Source of the DNA: Limimaricola soesokkakensis
Lineage (GTDB): Bacteria; Pseudomonadota; Alphaproteobacteria; Rhodobacterales; Rhodobacteraceae
DNA: 64,000 bases
Assembly: GCF_900172345.1 (NCBI RefSeq)
Contig: NZ_FWFY01000001.1
Span: 495,733-559,732 of the forward strand
Direction: 5' to 3'
Under the pieces are notes generated by a model. The model searched no databases and had not been told where the DNA came from. It worked only from the letters and a program-made list of their open reading frames with translations. The translations under genes and the position numbers were made by a program. Shown piece by piece: positions 54,251 to 63,095 of the stretch. The number at the start of each line of letters is the position of its first letter. Position 1 is the first letter of the stretch.

Positions 54251-56938
54251 ATGCTCGGCTTCAACGGGCTGGTCGGAATCGCGCTGCTCTACGTGGCCTT
54301 CCTGTTCGGTGTCGCCTTTGCCGCCGAACGCCGTGCCGCGCAGGGCCGAGATGGCTGGCTCCGAAGCCCTTGGATCTACACGCTGTCGCTGTCGATCTAC
54401 TGCACCGCCTGGACCTTCTACGGGGCGGTCGGATACGCCGCGCGCTCCGGCCTCGAATACCTGACCATCTATCTCGGCCCAAGCCTCGTGATGCTGGGTT
54501 GGTGGTGGCTCCTGCGCAAGCTGGTGCGGGTCGGTCGGGCGCAGCGTATCACCTCAATCGCCGACCTGATTTCCTCGCGCTTCGGCAAGTCGACGCTGCT
54601 GGGCGTAATCGTCACCTTGCTCGCGGTGGTCGGTGTCACCCCCTATATCGCGCTGCAGTTGCAATCCATCGCACAGTCGCTCGATGTCTTCGCCGGACCC
54701 GGCGACACGGCGGCGGATGGCGGTTCGGTGGCACTTTGGTCGGCCATCGGGCTGGCCTTGTTCACCATCCTCTTCGGCACCCGCAATCTCGACGCAAACG
54801 AACGCCACCACGGCATCGTCATGGCGATCGCGGTCGAGGCGGTGGTCAAGATCGGCGCCTTGCTCGCGGTGGGCATCTTCGTGGTCTGGGATCTGGGCGG
54901 CGGCCCTTCGGCGATGCTGGAGCGGATCGATGCCTCGCCAATCGCCGCCTGGGAGCAGTCGGGCGGGCGCTGGATCGGCTTCACCCTGCTCTCGGCGGCG
55001 GCGCTGCTCTGCCTGCCGCGCATGTTCCAAGTGCTGGTCGTCGAAAACGCAGATGAATCGCACTTGGGCACGGCGAGCTGGGCCTTTCCGCTCTACCTGC
55101 TGTTGATGAGCCTTTTCGTGGTGCCGATCGCCGTGATGGGGCTCGAGCGTCTGCCCGACGGCTCCAATCCGGACATGTTCGTGTTGACGCTACCCTTGGC
55201 CGAGGGGCGCGACGGGCTGGCGGCCTGGGCCTTTCTCGGCGGCTTTTCCTCGGCCGCCTCCATGGTGATGGTGGCGACCATCGCCTTGGCGACCATGGTG
55301 TCGAACCACATCGTCGTGCCGCTCTGGCTGCATGCGCGGGCGCAGGGCGCGGTGATGTCCGGCGATGTGCGAGGCATGGTGCTGATCTCGCGCAGGCTGT
55401 CGATCCTCGGCGTGCTGGGGCTGGGCTATCTCTATTTCCGGCTCTCGGGCGGCGGTGCCGCATTGGCGTCGATCGGTCTGGTGGCATTCGTCGGCGTTGT
55501 TCAGGTGCTTCCGGCGATGCTCGGCGGGCTGTTCTGGCGCGGCGCCACACGCAACGGGGCGGCGGCGGGGCTCGTGATCGGCTTCGCGGTCTGGCTCTGG
55601 AGCATGTTCCTGCCCAGCGTCGGCGACGGCACGGCGATCCCGGCCGCCGTAATGACGCAGGGGCCATTCGGGCTGGCATGGCTGCGGCCGCAGGCACTGT
55701 TCGGGGCCGAAGGGCTCGACCCGGTTCTGCACGCGGCGCTGTGGTCGCTGGTGCTCAACAGCATGGCCTTCGTGGCGGTGTCGCTGGCGAGCTTTCCGGG
55801 TCCGGTGGAGCGGCTGCAAGGCGCGCAGTTCGTCGGCGTGTTCGACCATTCCGGCGGACCAGGCGGATGGGCTCGCGGTGCCGCGGATGCCGAAACCCTG
55901 CTGGTCATGGCGCAACGCATTCTCGGATCCGCCGAGGCGCAGGCGATCTTCGCGGGCGCCGCTGCGGCGCAGGGGCGCGACGGTGCCTTGCCCGACGTCA
56001 CGCCCGAATTTATCCGTGCGCTCGAGCGCGAGCTTGCCGGCTCGGTCGGCGCGGCGACGGCCCATGCGATGATCGGCCAGATGACCGAAGGCGCGAGCGT
56101 GACGGTCGAGGAGCTGATCGCCGTGGCCGACGAGACGGCACAGATCATGGAATACTCCGGTCGCCTCGAACAGAAGTCGGCCGAGCTGGAACGCACCGCC
56201 ATGGCGCTGCGCGAGGCCAATGCGAACCTCACAGCGCTCTCGGTGCAGAAGGACGGCTTCCTGAGCCAGGTCAGCCACGAATTGCGCACGCCGATGACCT
56301 CGATCCGTGCCTTTGCCGAGATCCTGCGGGAGGGCGGGCTCGCCCCCGATGAGCAGGCGCGGTTCGCGGCGATCATTGGCGACGAGGCGGGACGGCTTAC
56401 GCGGCTGCTCGATGATCTGCTCGATCTCGCGGTGCTGGAGGCGGGGCAGGGGCGGCTCGATCTGCGGCGCGTGGTGTTGGCCGAGGTGCTGGACCGGGCA
56501 TTGGCCGCCGCCTTGCCCGATCCCGGCGGGCTGCGGCTTCTTCGGGACCGCGCCGCCGAAGCGGTGGAGATAGAGACCGACCCGGATCGGCTGGCGCAGG
56601 TCTTCATCAACCTGATCGCCAATGCCCGAAAATACTGTGACGCGGCAGAGCCCGAGCTGCGTATCGTCTGGCGGCCCGAACCCGGCGCCGTCGATTTCAT
56701 CGACAACGGCTCGGGCATTCCGGCCGAGCAGGGGCGGGTGATCTTCGAAAAATTCTCGCGGCTGAGCGACCCCGGCCGCGCCGGTGGCGCCGGGCTTGGC
56801 TTGGCGATCTGTCGCGAGATCATGACGCGCCTGGGCGGCGCGGTGCGGCACCTGCCGGGCTCCGAAGGCACGACCTTTCGGGTCGAGCTGCCGCGAAACG
56901 CTGCGGCATTAGCGATCGATCAACCGGTCGCGGTGTAG
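54251..56938 (+). CDS. CrbS/CbrA-like sodium:solute symporter-histidine kinase fusion
   Basis: An 895-residue hybrid. Residues 1 to about 510 form a sodium:solute symporter domain with about 13 spans (Y-C-T-A-W-T-F-Y-G-A-V-G near 50). A STAC-like linker (about 545-630), a coiled coil, a HisKA domain with His676 (S-H-E-L-R-T-P) and a HATPase domain with N-A-R-K-Y, D-N-G-S-G-I and G-L-G-L-A boxes follow. In Vibrio and Pseudomonas, CrbS controls acs. Here acs lies about 7.5 kb away in the same cluster. No receiver is fused. Confidence 0.92.
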   Translation: MLGFNGLVGIALLYVAFLFGVAFAAERRAAQGRDGWLRSPWIYTLSLSIYCTAWTFYGAVGYAARSGLEYLTIYLGPSLVMLGWWWLLRKLVRVGRAQRITSIADLISSRFGKSTLLGVIVTLLAVVGVTPYIALQLQSIAQSLDVFAGPGDTAADGGSVALWSAIGLALFTILFGTRNLDANERHHGIVMAIAVEAVVKIGALLAVGIFVVWDLGGGPSAMLERIDASPIAAWEQSGGRWIGFTLLSAAALLCLPRMFQVLVVENADESHLGTASWAFPLYLLLMSLFVVPIAVMGLERLPDGSNPDMFVLTLPLAEGRDGLAAWAFLGGFSSAASMVMVATIALATMVSNHIVVPLWLHARAQGAVMSGDVRGMVLISRRLSILGVLGLGYLYFRLSGGGAALASIGLVAFVGVVQVLPAMLGGLFWRGATRNGAAAGLVIGFAVWLWSMFLPSVGDGTAIPAAVMTQGPFGLAWLRPQALFGAEGLDPVLHAALWSLVLNSMAFVAVSLASFPGPVERLQGAQFVGVFDHSGGPGGWARGAADAETLLVMAQRILGSAEAQAIFAGAAAAQGRDGALPDVTPEFIRALERELAGSVGAATAHAMIGQMTEGASVTVEELIAVADETAQIMEYSGRLEQKSAELERTAMALREANANLTALSVQKDGFLSQVSHELRTPMTSIRAFAEILREGGLAPDEQARFAAIIGDEAGRLTRLLDDLLDLAVLEAGQGRLDLRRVVLAEVLDRALAAALPDPGGLRLLRDRAAEAVEIETDPDRLAQVFINLIANARKYCDAAEPELRIVWRPEPGAVDFIDNGSGIPAEQGRVIFEKFSRLSDPGRAGGAGLGLAICREIMTRLGGAVRHLPGSEGTTFRVELPRNAAALAIDQPVAV

Positions 56939-56991
56939 ATCTGCGCTTGGCAGCGGTTCGTTTCGCCGCTGCCGTGGGACGGGATGGCCGA

Positions 56992-57876
56992 ATGATGTTG
57001 GAGAGCGTGTTGCGCAGGTTGGTAGGCGGCGAAACCGGCGCCGCGCCGCCTCCTGCATCAGAGGGCGCGTTGGGGCTGGCGCTGGCGCGCGCGGCGCAGG
57101 ACAGCATCGGCCTGCCGCTCGTCACGCTTAGCGTGGCGCGCGGGTCCGAGGAGCGCGCGCAACTCGTGGCCGGGCTCGATGCGTCGGCACTGCTGGTAGG
57201 ATTGGGGCCACCGGGGGCGATTACCGGCTTGGCCGCGATCGAGCCCCAACTGCGCTGCGCCGTGGTCGAGAGCCAGACACTCGGGGCGCCCCGCGGAAGC
57301 GCGGTCACGCCCGGTCCCGTCACCGGCACGGAGGCGGCGATGATGGCGCCATTGCTGCATGGGCTGTTGAGCCGTCTGGCGGCGCTCGACATGCCGGGTC
57401 TGCCGCCGATACGCGACGTACGACCTGGCCAGCGGCTGCCGGATGCCCGGGCGGCGGGGCTGATTCTGCCGGAGGCGCGTTACGGACGACTGAGTTTCGA
57501 GGTGGAGATCGGTCCGGCAAGCGGTCGTTTCGGACGTCTCCTGCTGGCGCTGTCGGAACCTGCCAAGGCCGCCGATGACACCGGGGCCGAGCGGTGGCAG
57601 AGGGCTTTGCGAGAAACGGTCTTGCAGGCCCCGGCCGAGCTCGAGGCGGTGCTTCACCGATGGCGTGTCCCCGCGCGAGAAGCCGAGGGTTTCGCCCCGG
57701 GCGACCTCGTGATGCTGCCGGGCGTGGACCTGTCCGCGGTGCGGCTAGAAGACGCCCGGGGGCGTGAGGTCGCCAAGGTGAGGCTGGGGCAGCGGGCAGG
57801 GCTGCGGGCGGTGCGCCTTGCCCCGCCGGAGCCTCAGGAAGACCTGCCGGAGATCCCGCCGCGGCTTCCGGGATGA
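56992..57876 (+). CDS. SPOA-domain (FliM/FliN-like) protein
   Basis: A 294-residue soluble protein. The C-terminal about 70 residues (from L-E-A-V-L-H-R-W) resemble a surface-presentation-of-antigens (SPOA) domain found in FliM, FliN and type III secretion C-ring proteins, with L-x-P-G-D-L/V-M-L-P-G and G-x-R-A-V-R-L. The middle contains a T-G-T-E-A-A-M-M-A-P segment seen in such proteins. No flagellar or secretion gene is near. ATGs at 56992 and 56995 are possible; the in-frame TTG at 56947 is less likely. It begins 53 bases after the kinase. Confidence 0.7.
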   Translation: MMLESVLRRLVGGETGAAPPPASEGALGLALARAAQDSIGLPLVTLSVARGSEERAQLVAGLDASALLVGLGPPGAITGLAAIEPQLRCAVVESQTLGAPRGSAVTPGPVTGTEAAMMAPLLHGLLSRLAALDMPGLPPIRDVRPGQRLPDARAAGLILPEARYGRLSFEVEIGPASGRFGRLLLALSEPAKAADDTGAERWQRALRETVLQAPAELEAVLHRWRVPAREAEGFAPGDLVMLPGVDLSAVRLEDARGREVAKVRLGQRAGLRAVRLAPPEPQEDLPEIPPRLPG

Positions 57877-57886
57877 GGGTATGAGC

Positions 57887-58342
57887 TCACTCTTCGGGTG
57901 CGGCGTCGTCTTCGCCTTCGTCTTCGCGCAGGGCTTCGAGCTGCGGGCGCAGCCGCTCGAGGTCATATCCGGCCTTGGCCGTGGCGGCGATGATCTCGTC
58001 GGTTCCCTGCCGTCCGACTTGGCCCAGGGACCAGACGATCGAGGAGCGGGTGCCGGAGGCGCAATAGGCCAGCACCGGGCCGTCGGAACTATCGAGCACC
58101 TGCATCTGCCGGTCGATGATCTCGCGGTTCAGCCCCTGGTGGGTCACCGGGTTCGTGGCAAAGCGCAGGCCGGCCGCCTCGGCAGCGATGCGCAGCGTCT
58201 CGGCCTGCAACTCGGCGGGCACCTCTTCATCCGGACGGTTGCAAAGCACCGTGGCAAAGCCTGCCTCGGCGATGGCGGGAATGTCCTCCGGCTCGATCTG
58301 CGGGCTGACGGCGTAGTCGGGGCTGATGCGGCGTATATCCAT
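57887..58342 (-). CDS. TIGR01244/DUF442-family sulfur transferase-phosphatase-like protein
   Basis: A 151-residue protein of the DUF442 group, a dual-specificity phosphatase-like fold often called beta-lactamase hydrolase-like. The active loop is C-A-S-G-T-R-S (C-x4-R, rhodanese-like), and the N-terminal I-S-P-D-Y-A-V-S-P-Q is typical. Some members oxidise or transfer sulfide-derived sulfur. It ends in an acidic tail and converges with the SPOA gene. Confidence 0.82.
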   Translation of the reverse strand: MDIRRISPDYAVSPQIEPEDIPAIAEAGFATVLCNRPDEEVPAELQAETLRIAAEAAGLRFATNPVTHQGLNREIIDRQMQVLDSSDGPVLAYCASGTRSSIVWSLGQVGRQGTDEIIAATAKAGYDLERLRPQLEALREDEGEDDAAPEE

Positions 58343-58486
58343 GGCGGATGATTACCGCGCCGTCACGCGCGCGTCCAGCGGCGTTGCGCCTTGGCCATCT
58401 CCTTGGGACGGCGACCGCGCGGGGCCTTGCGCATGGGCGATCCGCCGCCGATCATGGTCACAACTGGGCAGAGAGGGATGGCGGCG

Positions 58487-59749
58487 ATGGGTGGCGGGCC
58501 GGTCACGACACGGATCACCGACCAGATCGCGGCGGTGACGCTCGATCTCCCGCCGGGCAACGCGCTCGGCGCCGATACGCTGCGCGGTCTCGCGGCGGCG
58601 CTCGACGGGATCGAGGCCTCTCTTGACACCGCGGAGGCACCGCGCGGCATGGTGCTCGGCAGCGCCAACGAAGTGTTCTCGGTCGGTCTCGACCTGCGCG
58701 AGATCGATGCCGAGGCCGCTTCCGGGACGCCCGCCTTGCACGAGATCTGCGCGCGGATCGAACGCTTGCCGATCCCGGTGGTGGCGGCGCTGCCGGGCAG
58801 CGCCATCGGCGGCGGGGCCGAGCTGGCCCTAGCCGCGCATTACCGACTGGCCGTGCCCTCGGCCCGGATCGGTCTGCCGGACATCGTTCTCGGCCTGCCG
58901 CCCGGGGCGGGGGGCGGACAGAGGCTCGCCGCCCTGTGCGGAGCCGAGACGGCGCTCGATATGCTGCTGCGGGGCCGACCGATCACGGCGCAGATGGCGC
59001 GGCAGGCGGGGCTGATCGACGGCGTGGTGGAGGAGGACATCGATGCCTCGGCTCGCGCCTTGGCGGCGCAGCTCGCCGCAGCGGGCATCCGGCCCCGGCC
59101 GGTCGCCGGTCGCCGCGAGCTCATGGTCGATGGCATGGCGTGGCTCGATGCGGTGCAGCGCCGCCGCCGCGCCACCGACGGCGCGCCGCTGCGCAGCGCC
59201 TCGCGCGTCGTCGATTGCATCGAGGCGGCGCTGCTGCTGCCGGCGGCCTCGGCCCTGCGTTTCGAGCGGACGGCGCATCTGGACGCGCTGGCGGACCCGC
59301 AATTCGCGGCGCTGCGCCATGTCTACTTTGCCGAAAGGCGGATTTCGCCGTCGCTGCTCGAACGGGACGGCGGAACCCCCGCACCGACCGCTCAGGGGCG
59401 CAGCCTGCTGGCTGCGCTGGGCCGCGGCGGCGAGGGGCTGGAGGGCGAAATGCGGCTCGCCGCGGCTGTGGCGCAGGGCGCGCGTCTCCTTGCCGCCGGA
59501 CGCGTGGCGCGCAGCGCCGATCTCGACGCGCTGGCAGTGCATGGCCTCGGCTGGTCGCGGTTGTCAGGCGGGCCGTTTCACGCGGCGCGGAGCTTCGGCA
59601 TGGCCGAACTCGTGGCCATGATGGAAGACTGGGCCGGGGCGAACCCGGTGTTCGAGGTGCCGCCATTGCTGCGCGCGTCGGTCGATACGGATGGCGATCT
59701 CGATGCGGCGCTGCGACGCGGCCGGGTGGCCGAGATCAAGACAGGATGA
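58487..59749 (+). CDS. FadJ-like protein lacking the NAD-binding domain
   Basis: A 420-residue protein. Residues about 5-190 are a crotonase fold with an oxyanion-hole region (S-V-G-L-D-L-R) and G-G-G-A-E-L-A-L-A holding the first catalytic Glu; the second position reads G-L-P-D where FadB/FadJ have G-L-P-E. The FadJ linker (I-E-A-A-L-L-L-P to L-R-H-V-Y-F-A-E-R) follows, but the next about 190 residues (Rossmann and first 3HCDH domain) are missing and the protein jumps to the final C-terminal helical repeat. Start 58487 has GAGAGGG 9 bases ahead; 58478 is an alternative. Confidence 0.8.
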   Translation: MGGGPVTTRITDQIAAVTLDLPPGNALGADTLRGLAAALDGIEASLDTAEAPRGMVLGSANEVFSVGLDLREIDAEAASGTPALHEICARIERLPIPVVAALPGSAIGGGAELALAAHYRLAVPSARIGLPDIVLGLPPGAGGGQRLAALCGAETALDMLLRGRPITAQMARQAGLIDGVVEEDIDASARALAAQLAAAGIRPRPVAGRRELMVDGMAWLDAVQRRRRATDGAPLRSASRVVDCIEAALLLPAASALRFERTAHLDALADPQFAALRHVYFAERRISPSLLERDGGTPAPTAQGRSLLAALGRGGEGLEGEMRLAAAVAQGARLLAAGRVARSADLDALAVHGLGWSRLSGGPFHAARSFGMAELVAMMEDWAGANPVFEVPPLLRASVDTDGDLDAALRRGRVAEIKTG

Positions 59750-59951
59750 TGCCGACCACGACCATCATCAGCCCCAGCATCGACAACATCAGCGCCCCGA
59801 TGTTGAGCGGCACCACCCGCGCCAGCCGCGCCCGCATCTGCGCGTCGTCGAGGCCCTGACGCCGCAGTCGCATCACCGCGAGCAGGCTCCACAGGATGGC
59901 GGCGAAACCTGCCAGCGTGATCGCCGCGCCGATCCAGATGACGATGTCCAT
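59736..59951 (-). CDS. Small two-span membrane protein, unknown function
   Basis: A 71-residue protein with two hydrophobic segments (about 4-26 and 48-70) flanking a basic loop (R-L-R-R-Q-G-L-D-D-A-Q). I cannot assign a function. It overlaps the end of the FadJ-like gene by 14 bases in convergent orientation. Start ATG at 59951 has AGGGAG ahead of it. Confidence 0.7.
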   Translation of the reverse strand: MDIVIWIGAAITLAGFAAILWSLLAVMRLRRQGLDDAQMRARLARVVPLNIGALMLSMLGLMMVVVGIILS

Positions 59952-60105
59952 GCCAGCACTCCCTGTTTTTCGCAGATCGGACTAGCGCCAGCGGCGATAC
60001 GGCACAAGCCCGCGCGCCGTCGCGGCAGGCTGGACCGGGCGCTTGATGCCGCCCCGGCCCGGCGCTAGGGAGAAGGCCCGACCATCGGCCCATCAGGAGA
60101 CCCAC

Positions 60106-60369
60106 ATGAGCGACGCATCCGTGATCGACGTGCAGAGCAACGCGGCAGGCGAGGAGCTGCGCCAGTTCATCGAGCGCGTCGAGCATCTCGAGGCCGAGAA
60201 AAAGGACATCGCCGAGCAGATCAAGGAAGTCATGGCCGAGGCCAAGGGCCGCGGCTACGATACTAAGGTCATGCGCAAGGTGATCGCGCTCAGGAAGCGC
60301 GACGCCGACGACATCGCCGAGGAAGAGGCGGTGCTCGACATGTACAAGGCCGCGCTCGGCATGAGCTGA
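60106..60369 (+). CDS. gapR: DUF2312/GapR-like nucleoid protein
   Basis: An 87-residue, highly charged helical protein of the DUF2312 family, whose Caulobacter member GapR binds overtwisted AT-rich DNA ahead of replication and transcription. The long N-terminal helix ([15 protein letters not shown]) and G-Y-D-T-K-V-M-R-K segment are the family core. AGGAG lies 7-8 bases before the ATG at 60106. Confidence 0.9.
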   Translation: MSDASVIDVQSNAAGEELRQFIERVEHLEAEKKDIAEQIKEVMAEAKGRGYDTKVMRKVIALRKRDADDIAEEEAVLDMYKAALGMS

Positions 60370-60393
60370 GCCCGACGGGGGCGCCATCGCATC

Positions 60394-61272
60394 TCAGGGT
60401 GAGATGAAGCGCACCCCCTCCATGGCCGCGATACGCTTCAGATCGGCTTCGTAGATCGCTGTCAGCTCCGCCACGAGCGCGGCATCCCAGCCCGGCAGGT
60501 CGATCACCGTCTCGACCGCATCGTCGCGGGCATATTTGTCGAGAAAGGCCGAGACGATGCGCCGGTGCTGCGCAGCATTGGCCGGCGGGTGTTTGTCGAG
60601 ATAGGCGCGCAGCCGCGCGGCCCCCTCGGGGCGCATGATCTCGTCCACCAGATCATGCGCTCCCTCGACCGGGCTGTCGGATGCCATCCCGGCCAAGGCC
60701 CGGACCAGCTCGGGCCATAGCAGCGCCGAATCCTCGTCGCACCAGACCGTGAGCTGCGCGCGGGGCGCCGCTTCGCGTAGCCGCACCAGCACGTCCGACC
60801 AGAGAATCGTGCGCGGATCGAGATCGGCCATGAATTCCTCGAAGGCTCGGCCGCGCGTCTGCTCCCAGCAGGCGGGGAGAAAGCTCGCCGGGTTGCGGAT
60901 GCCCAAGAACAGCTCGATCCGGTCGTCGGGAAACAGCGTCGCGAGCGCGCGCGCTTTGAAGCCCGCGAGCTCATGGAAGCAGCCTGCGTCGCAGATGCGG
61001 GCTGGGGTGCAGATGAAAGCCGGGTTGCCCAGCACCAGCCGCTCTGTGGTTTCGCCGTGATCGATGATCGCATCGACCAGCACGTCGCGCGTGCCGGGCT
61101 CTGGCTCGGCGCCGCGCAGGTGCTGGATCGTCTCGCGCAGCAGGCGCCGGTAGCGCGCGGGTCCCGGCACACGGATGCCCCGTTCCGCCAGCGTCGGCTG
61201 GTTCTTGGTCACCGACTTCAGCAGCCGGTCGTCATCGGTGCAGTTGGCGCCGATGTGAAAGGCGATCTCCAT
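60394..61272 (-). CDS. Sulfotransferase-like hypothetical protein
   Basis: A 292-residue soluble protein. The N-terminal M-E-I-A-F-H-I-G-A-N-C-T-D strand-loop and the central F-L-G-I-R-N-P-A-S-F-L-P segment resemble P-loop sulfotransferase-type folds (PAPS-binding R-x-P region), but a clear phosphate-binding loop is not visible. The C-terminal region has a V-I-D-L-P-G-W-D segment. Function unknown. The start at 61272 is chosen because the upstream in-frame extension has no conserved look. It is divergent from the iron-type permease. Confidence 0.65.
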   Translation of the reverse strand: MEIAFHIGANCTDDDRLLKSVTKNQPTLAERGIRVPGPARYRRLLRETIQHLRGAEPEPGTRDVLVDAIIDHGETTERLVLGNPAFICTPARICDAGCFHELAGFKARALATLFPDDRIELFLGIRNPASFLPACWEQTRGRAFEEFMADLDPRTILWSDVLVRLREAAPRAQLTVWCDEDSALLWPELVRALAGMASDSPVEGAHDLVDEIMRPEGAARLRAYLDKHPPANAAQHRRIVSAFLDKYARDDAVETVIDLPGWDAALVAELTAIYEADLKRIAAMEGVRFISP

Positions 61273-61439
61273 GCGCGCGTGGTCCCTTTCCCGCCTGTTG
61301 CGGGGCTGTTTTCTTCCGCCGGGGCGGTCATAATCCGTCGGCCGGTCCGGGCGGTGCGACGCCGGCCCCTCCGCCCATGTTCCGGCCAATATAATGAGTT
61401 GTCTGGACAGCGAAACCGCTATGAGCTACCGCCGCATCC

Positions 61440-63095
61440 ATGTCCGATAAAACCAGTCAGACAATCGCTCCCGGCGGCGCGTGGCGCAGCTTCGATCCAT
61501 GGTCGGTCGGGGCGGTGTCGATCGCGGCGCTGGTGCTTTTGCCCGTGATTTCGGTGGTCTGGCTTGCCTTCCATCCCGAAGACAACATCTGGCCGCATCT
61601 GCTTTCGACGACGCTGCCGCGCTATCTGGGCAACACGGTGCTGCTGATGCTGTCGGTCGGCGCGATCACGGCGGCCGTGGGGGCGGGAGCGGCATGGCTG
61701 GTGGTGATGTATCGCTTTCCAGGTCATTCCTGGCTGCAATGGGCGCTGCTGCTGCCGCTCGCGGTGCCGGCTTATGTCGGCGCCTATGCGCTGGTGGATT
61801 TCCTCGAATATGCAGGTCCGGTGCAGACCGGCCTGCGCGGCCTGATGGGCTGGCAGGACGCGCGCGACTATGCCTTTCCGCAGATCCGATCACGAGGCGC
61901 GGCGATTCTCGTGCTTTCGGCCGCGCTCTACCCCTATGTCTACCTGCTCGCCCGCGCGGCGCTGCGCGAACAGTCCGGCGCCGGTTTCGAGGTGGCCCGC
62001 GCGCTGGGCGTGGGGCCGTGGGGCCGGTTCTTCCGGGTCGGGCTGCCGCTGATCCGGCCGGCCATCGCGGCGGGCGTCGCGGTGGTGATGATGGAAACGG
62101 TCAATGATTTCGGCGTGGTCGATTATTTCGCGGTGCAGACGCTGACCACCGGCATCTTCACCGTCTGGTTGCAGGCGGGCAATCTCGGTGGTGCGGCGCA
62201 GATCGCGACGCTGGTGCTGGCGATGATCGTCTTTCTGGTAACCTTGGAGAAGCTGAGCCGCAGGCGGCTGCGTTTCTTCGGCTCGGCCCGCCAGCCGCGC
62301 CCCGTGACACCGATGCGACTGAGCGGCGGTCAGGGCATCTTGGCATTCATCGCCTGCCTGCTGCCTTTCCTTGCGGGGTTCGTGCTGCCGGTGGCGGTGC
62401 TGGCGAGCCACGCGCTCGACGCCCACGAATGGGCGGCGCCGGGGCTGAGCCGGGCGCTGTTCCACACGCTGGCCACGGGCGGCACCGCGGCGTTCCTGAC
62501 CGTTCTGGCGGGGCTTTTCATGGTCTATGGCACCCGGCTCTCGGGGCGCCGCCTGCCGGTGCTGCTGCTGCCGGTGACGGCGATCGGCTACGCGGCTCCG
62601 GGCGCGGTGCTTGGGATCGGCATCCTGATTCCGCTCGCGTTCTTCGACAACGCCTTGGCCGACGCGATCCTCGAACTCACCGGCCGCGATCCCGGGTTGA
62701 TCTTCACCGGCACCGCGGCGGGGCTGGTCCTGGCCTATTGCGTGCGCTTCTTCGCCATCGCGCAAGGCACCGCCGACGCGGCCTTGGGCCGGGTTTCGCC
62801 CAGTCTGCCGATGGCCGCGCGTTCGCTCGGCCAGAGCGCCGGGGGCACCTTGCGGCGCATCCATGTCCCCTTGATCCGGGCCAGCGTCGGCTCGGCGCTG
62901 CTGCTGGTCTTCGTCGACTGCATGAAGGAACTGCCGGCGACGCTGCTGCTGCGGCCGTTCGGCTATGACACGCTGGCGACGCGGGTGCATGCCAAGGCCA
63001 GCCTCGAGAACATTGCCGAGGCGGCGCCGGCGGCTTTGATGATCACAGCTGTCGGTCTGGTCGCGGTCGGATTTCTGGCACGGGCCAATCGCTGA
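61440..63095 (+). CDS. Iron(III)-type ABC transporter permease (FbpB-like)
   Basis: A 551-residue double-length permease of the FbpB/SfuB family with about twelve spans in two homologous halves, each with an EAA loop (E-V-A-R-A-L-G-V-G near 182, and A-A-R-S-L-G-Q-S near 465). The family imports ferric iron with a periplasmic FbpA protein and an ATPase, neither of which is in the window, so the partners must be elsewhere. No strong ribosome site precedes the ATG at 61440. A TATAAT box lies at 61391-61396, without a clear -35 element. Confidence 0.85.
   Translation: MSDKTSQTIAPGGAWRSFDPWSVGAVSIAALVLLPVISVVWLAFHPEDNIWPHLLSTTLPRYLGNTVLLMLSVGAITAAVGAGAAWLVVMYRFPGHSWLQWALLLPLAVPAYVGAYALVDFLEYAGPVQTGLRGLMGWQDARDYAFPQIRSRGAAILVLSAALYPYVYLLARAALREQSGAGFEVARALGVGPWGRFFRVGLPLIRPAIAAGVAVVMMETVNDFGVVDYFAVQTLTTGIFTVWLQAGNLGGAAQIATLVLAMIVFLVTLEKLSRRRLRFFGSARQPRPVTPMRLSGGQGILAFIACLLPFLAGFVLPVAVLASHALDAHEWAAPGLSRALFHTLATGGTAAFLTVLAGLFMVYGTRLSGRRLPVLLLPVTAIGYAAPGAVLGIGILIPLAFFDNALADAILELTGRDPGLIFTGTAAGLVLAYCVRFFAIAQGTADAALGRVSPSLPMAARSLGQSAGGTLRRIHVPLIRASVGSALLLVFVDCMKELPATLLLRPFGYDTLATRVHAKASLENIAEAAPAALMITAVGLVAVGFLARANR

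Noticed and set aside
55190..56871. Two minus-strand frames over 450 codons
   Set aside because: Both are antisense to the CrbS-like kinase gene, whose domains and motifs are unambiguous.
61360..61383. Minus-strand GGAAC upstream of the sulfotransferase-like gene
   Set aside because: Spacing is right, but the second box reads CGTC rather than CGTT, so it is only a near-match.
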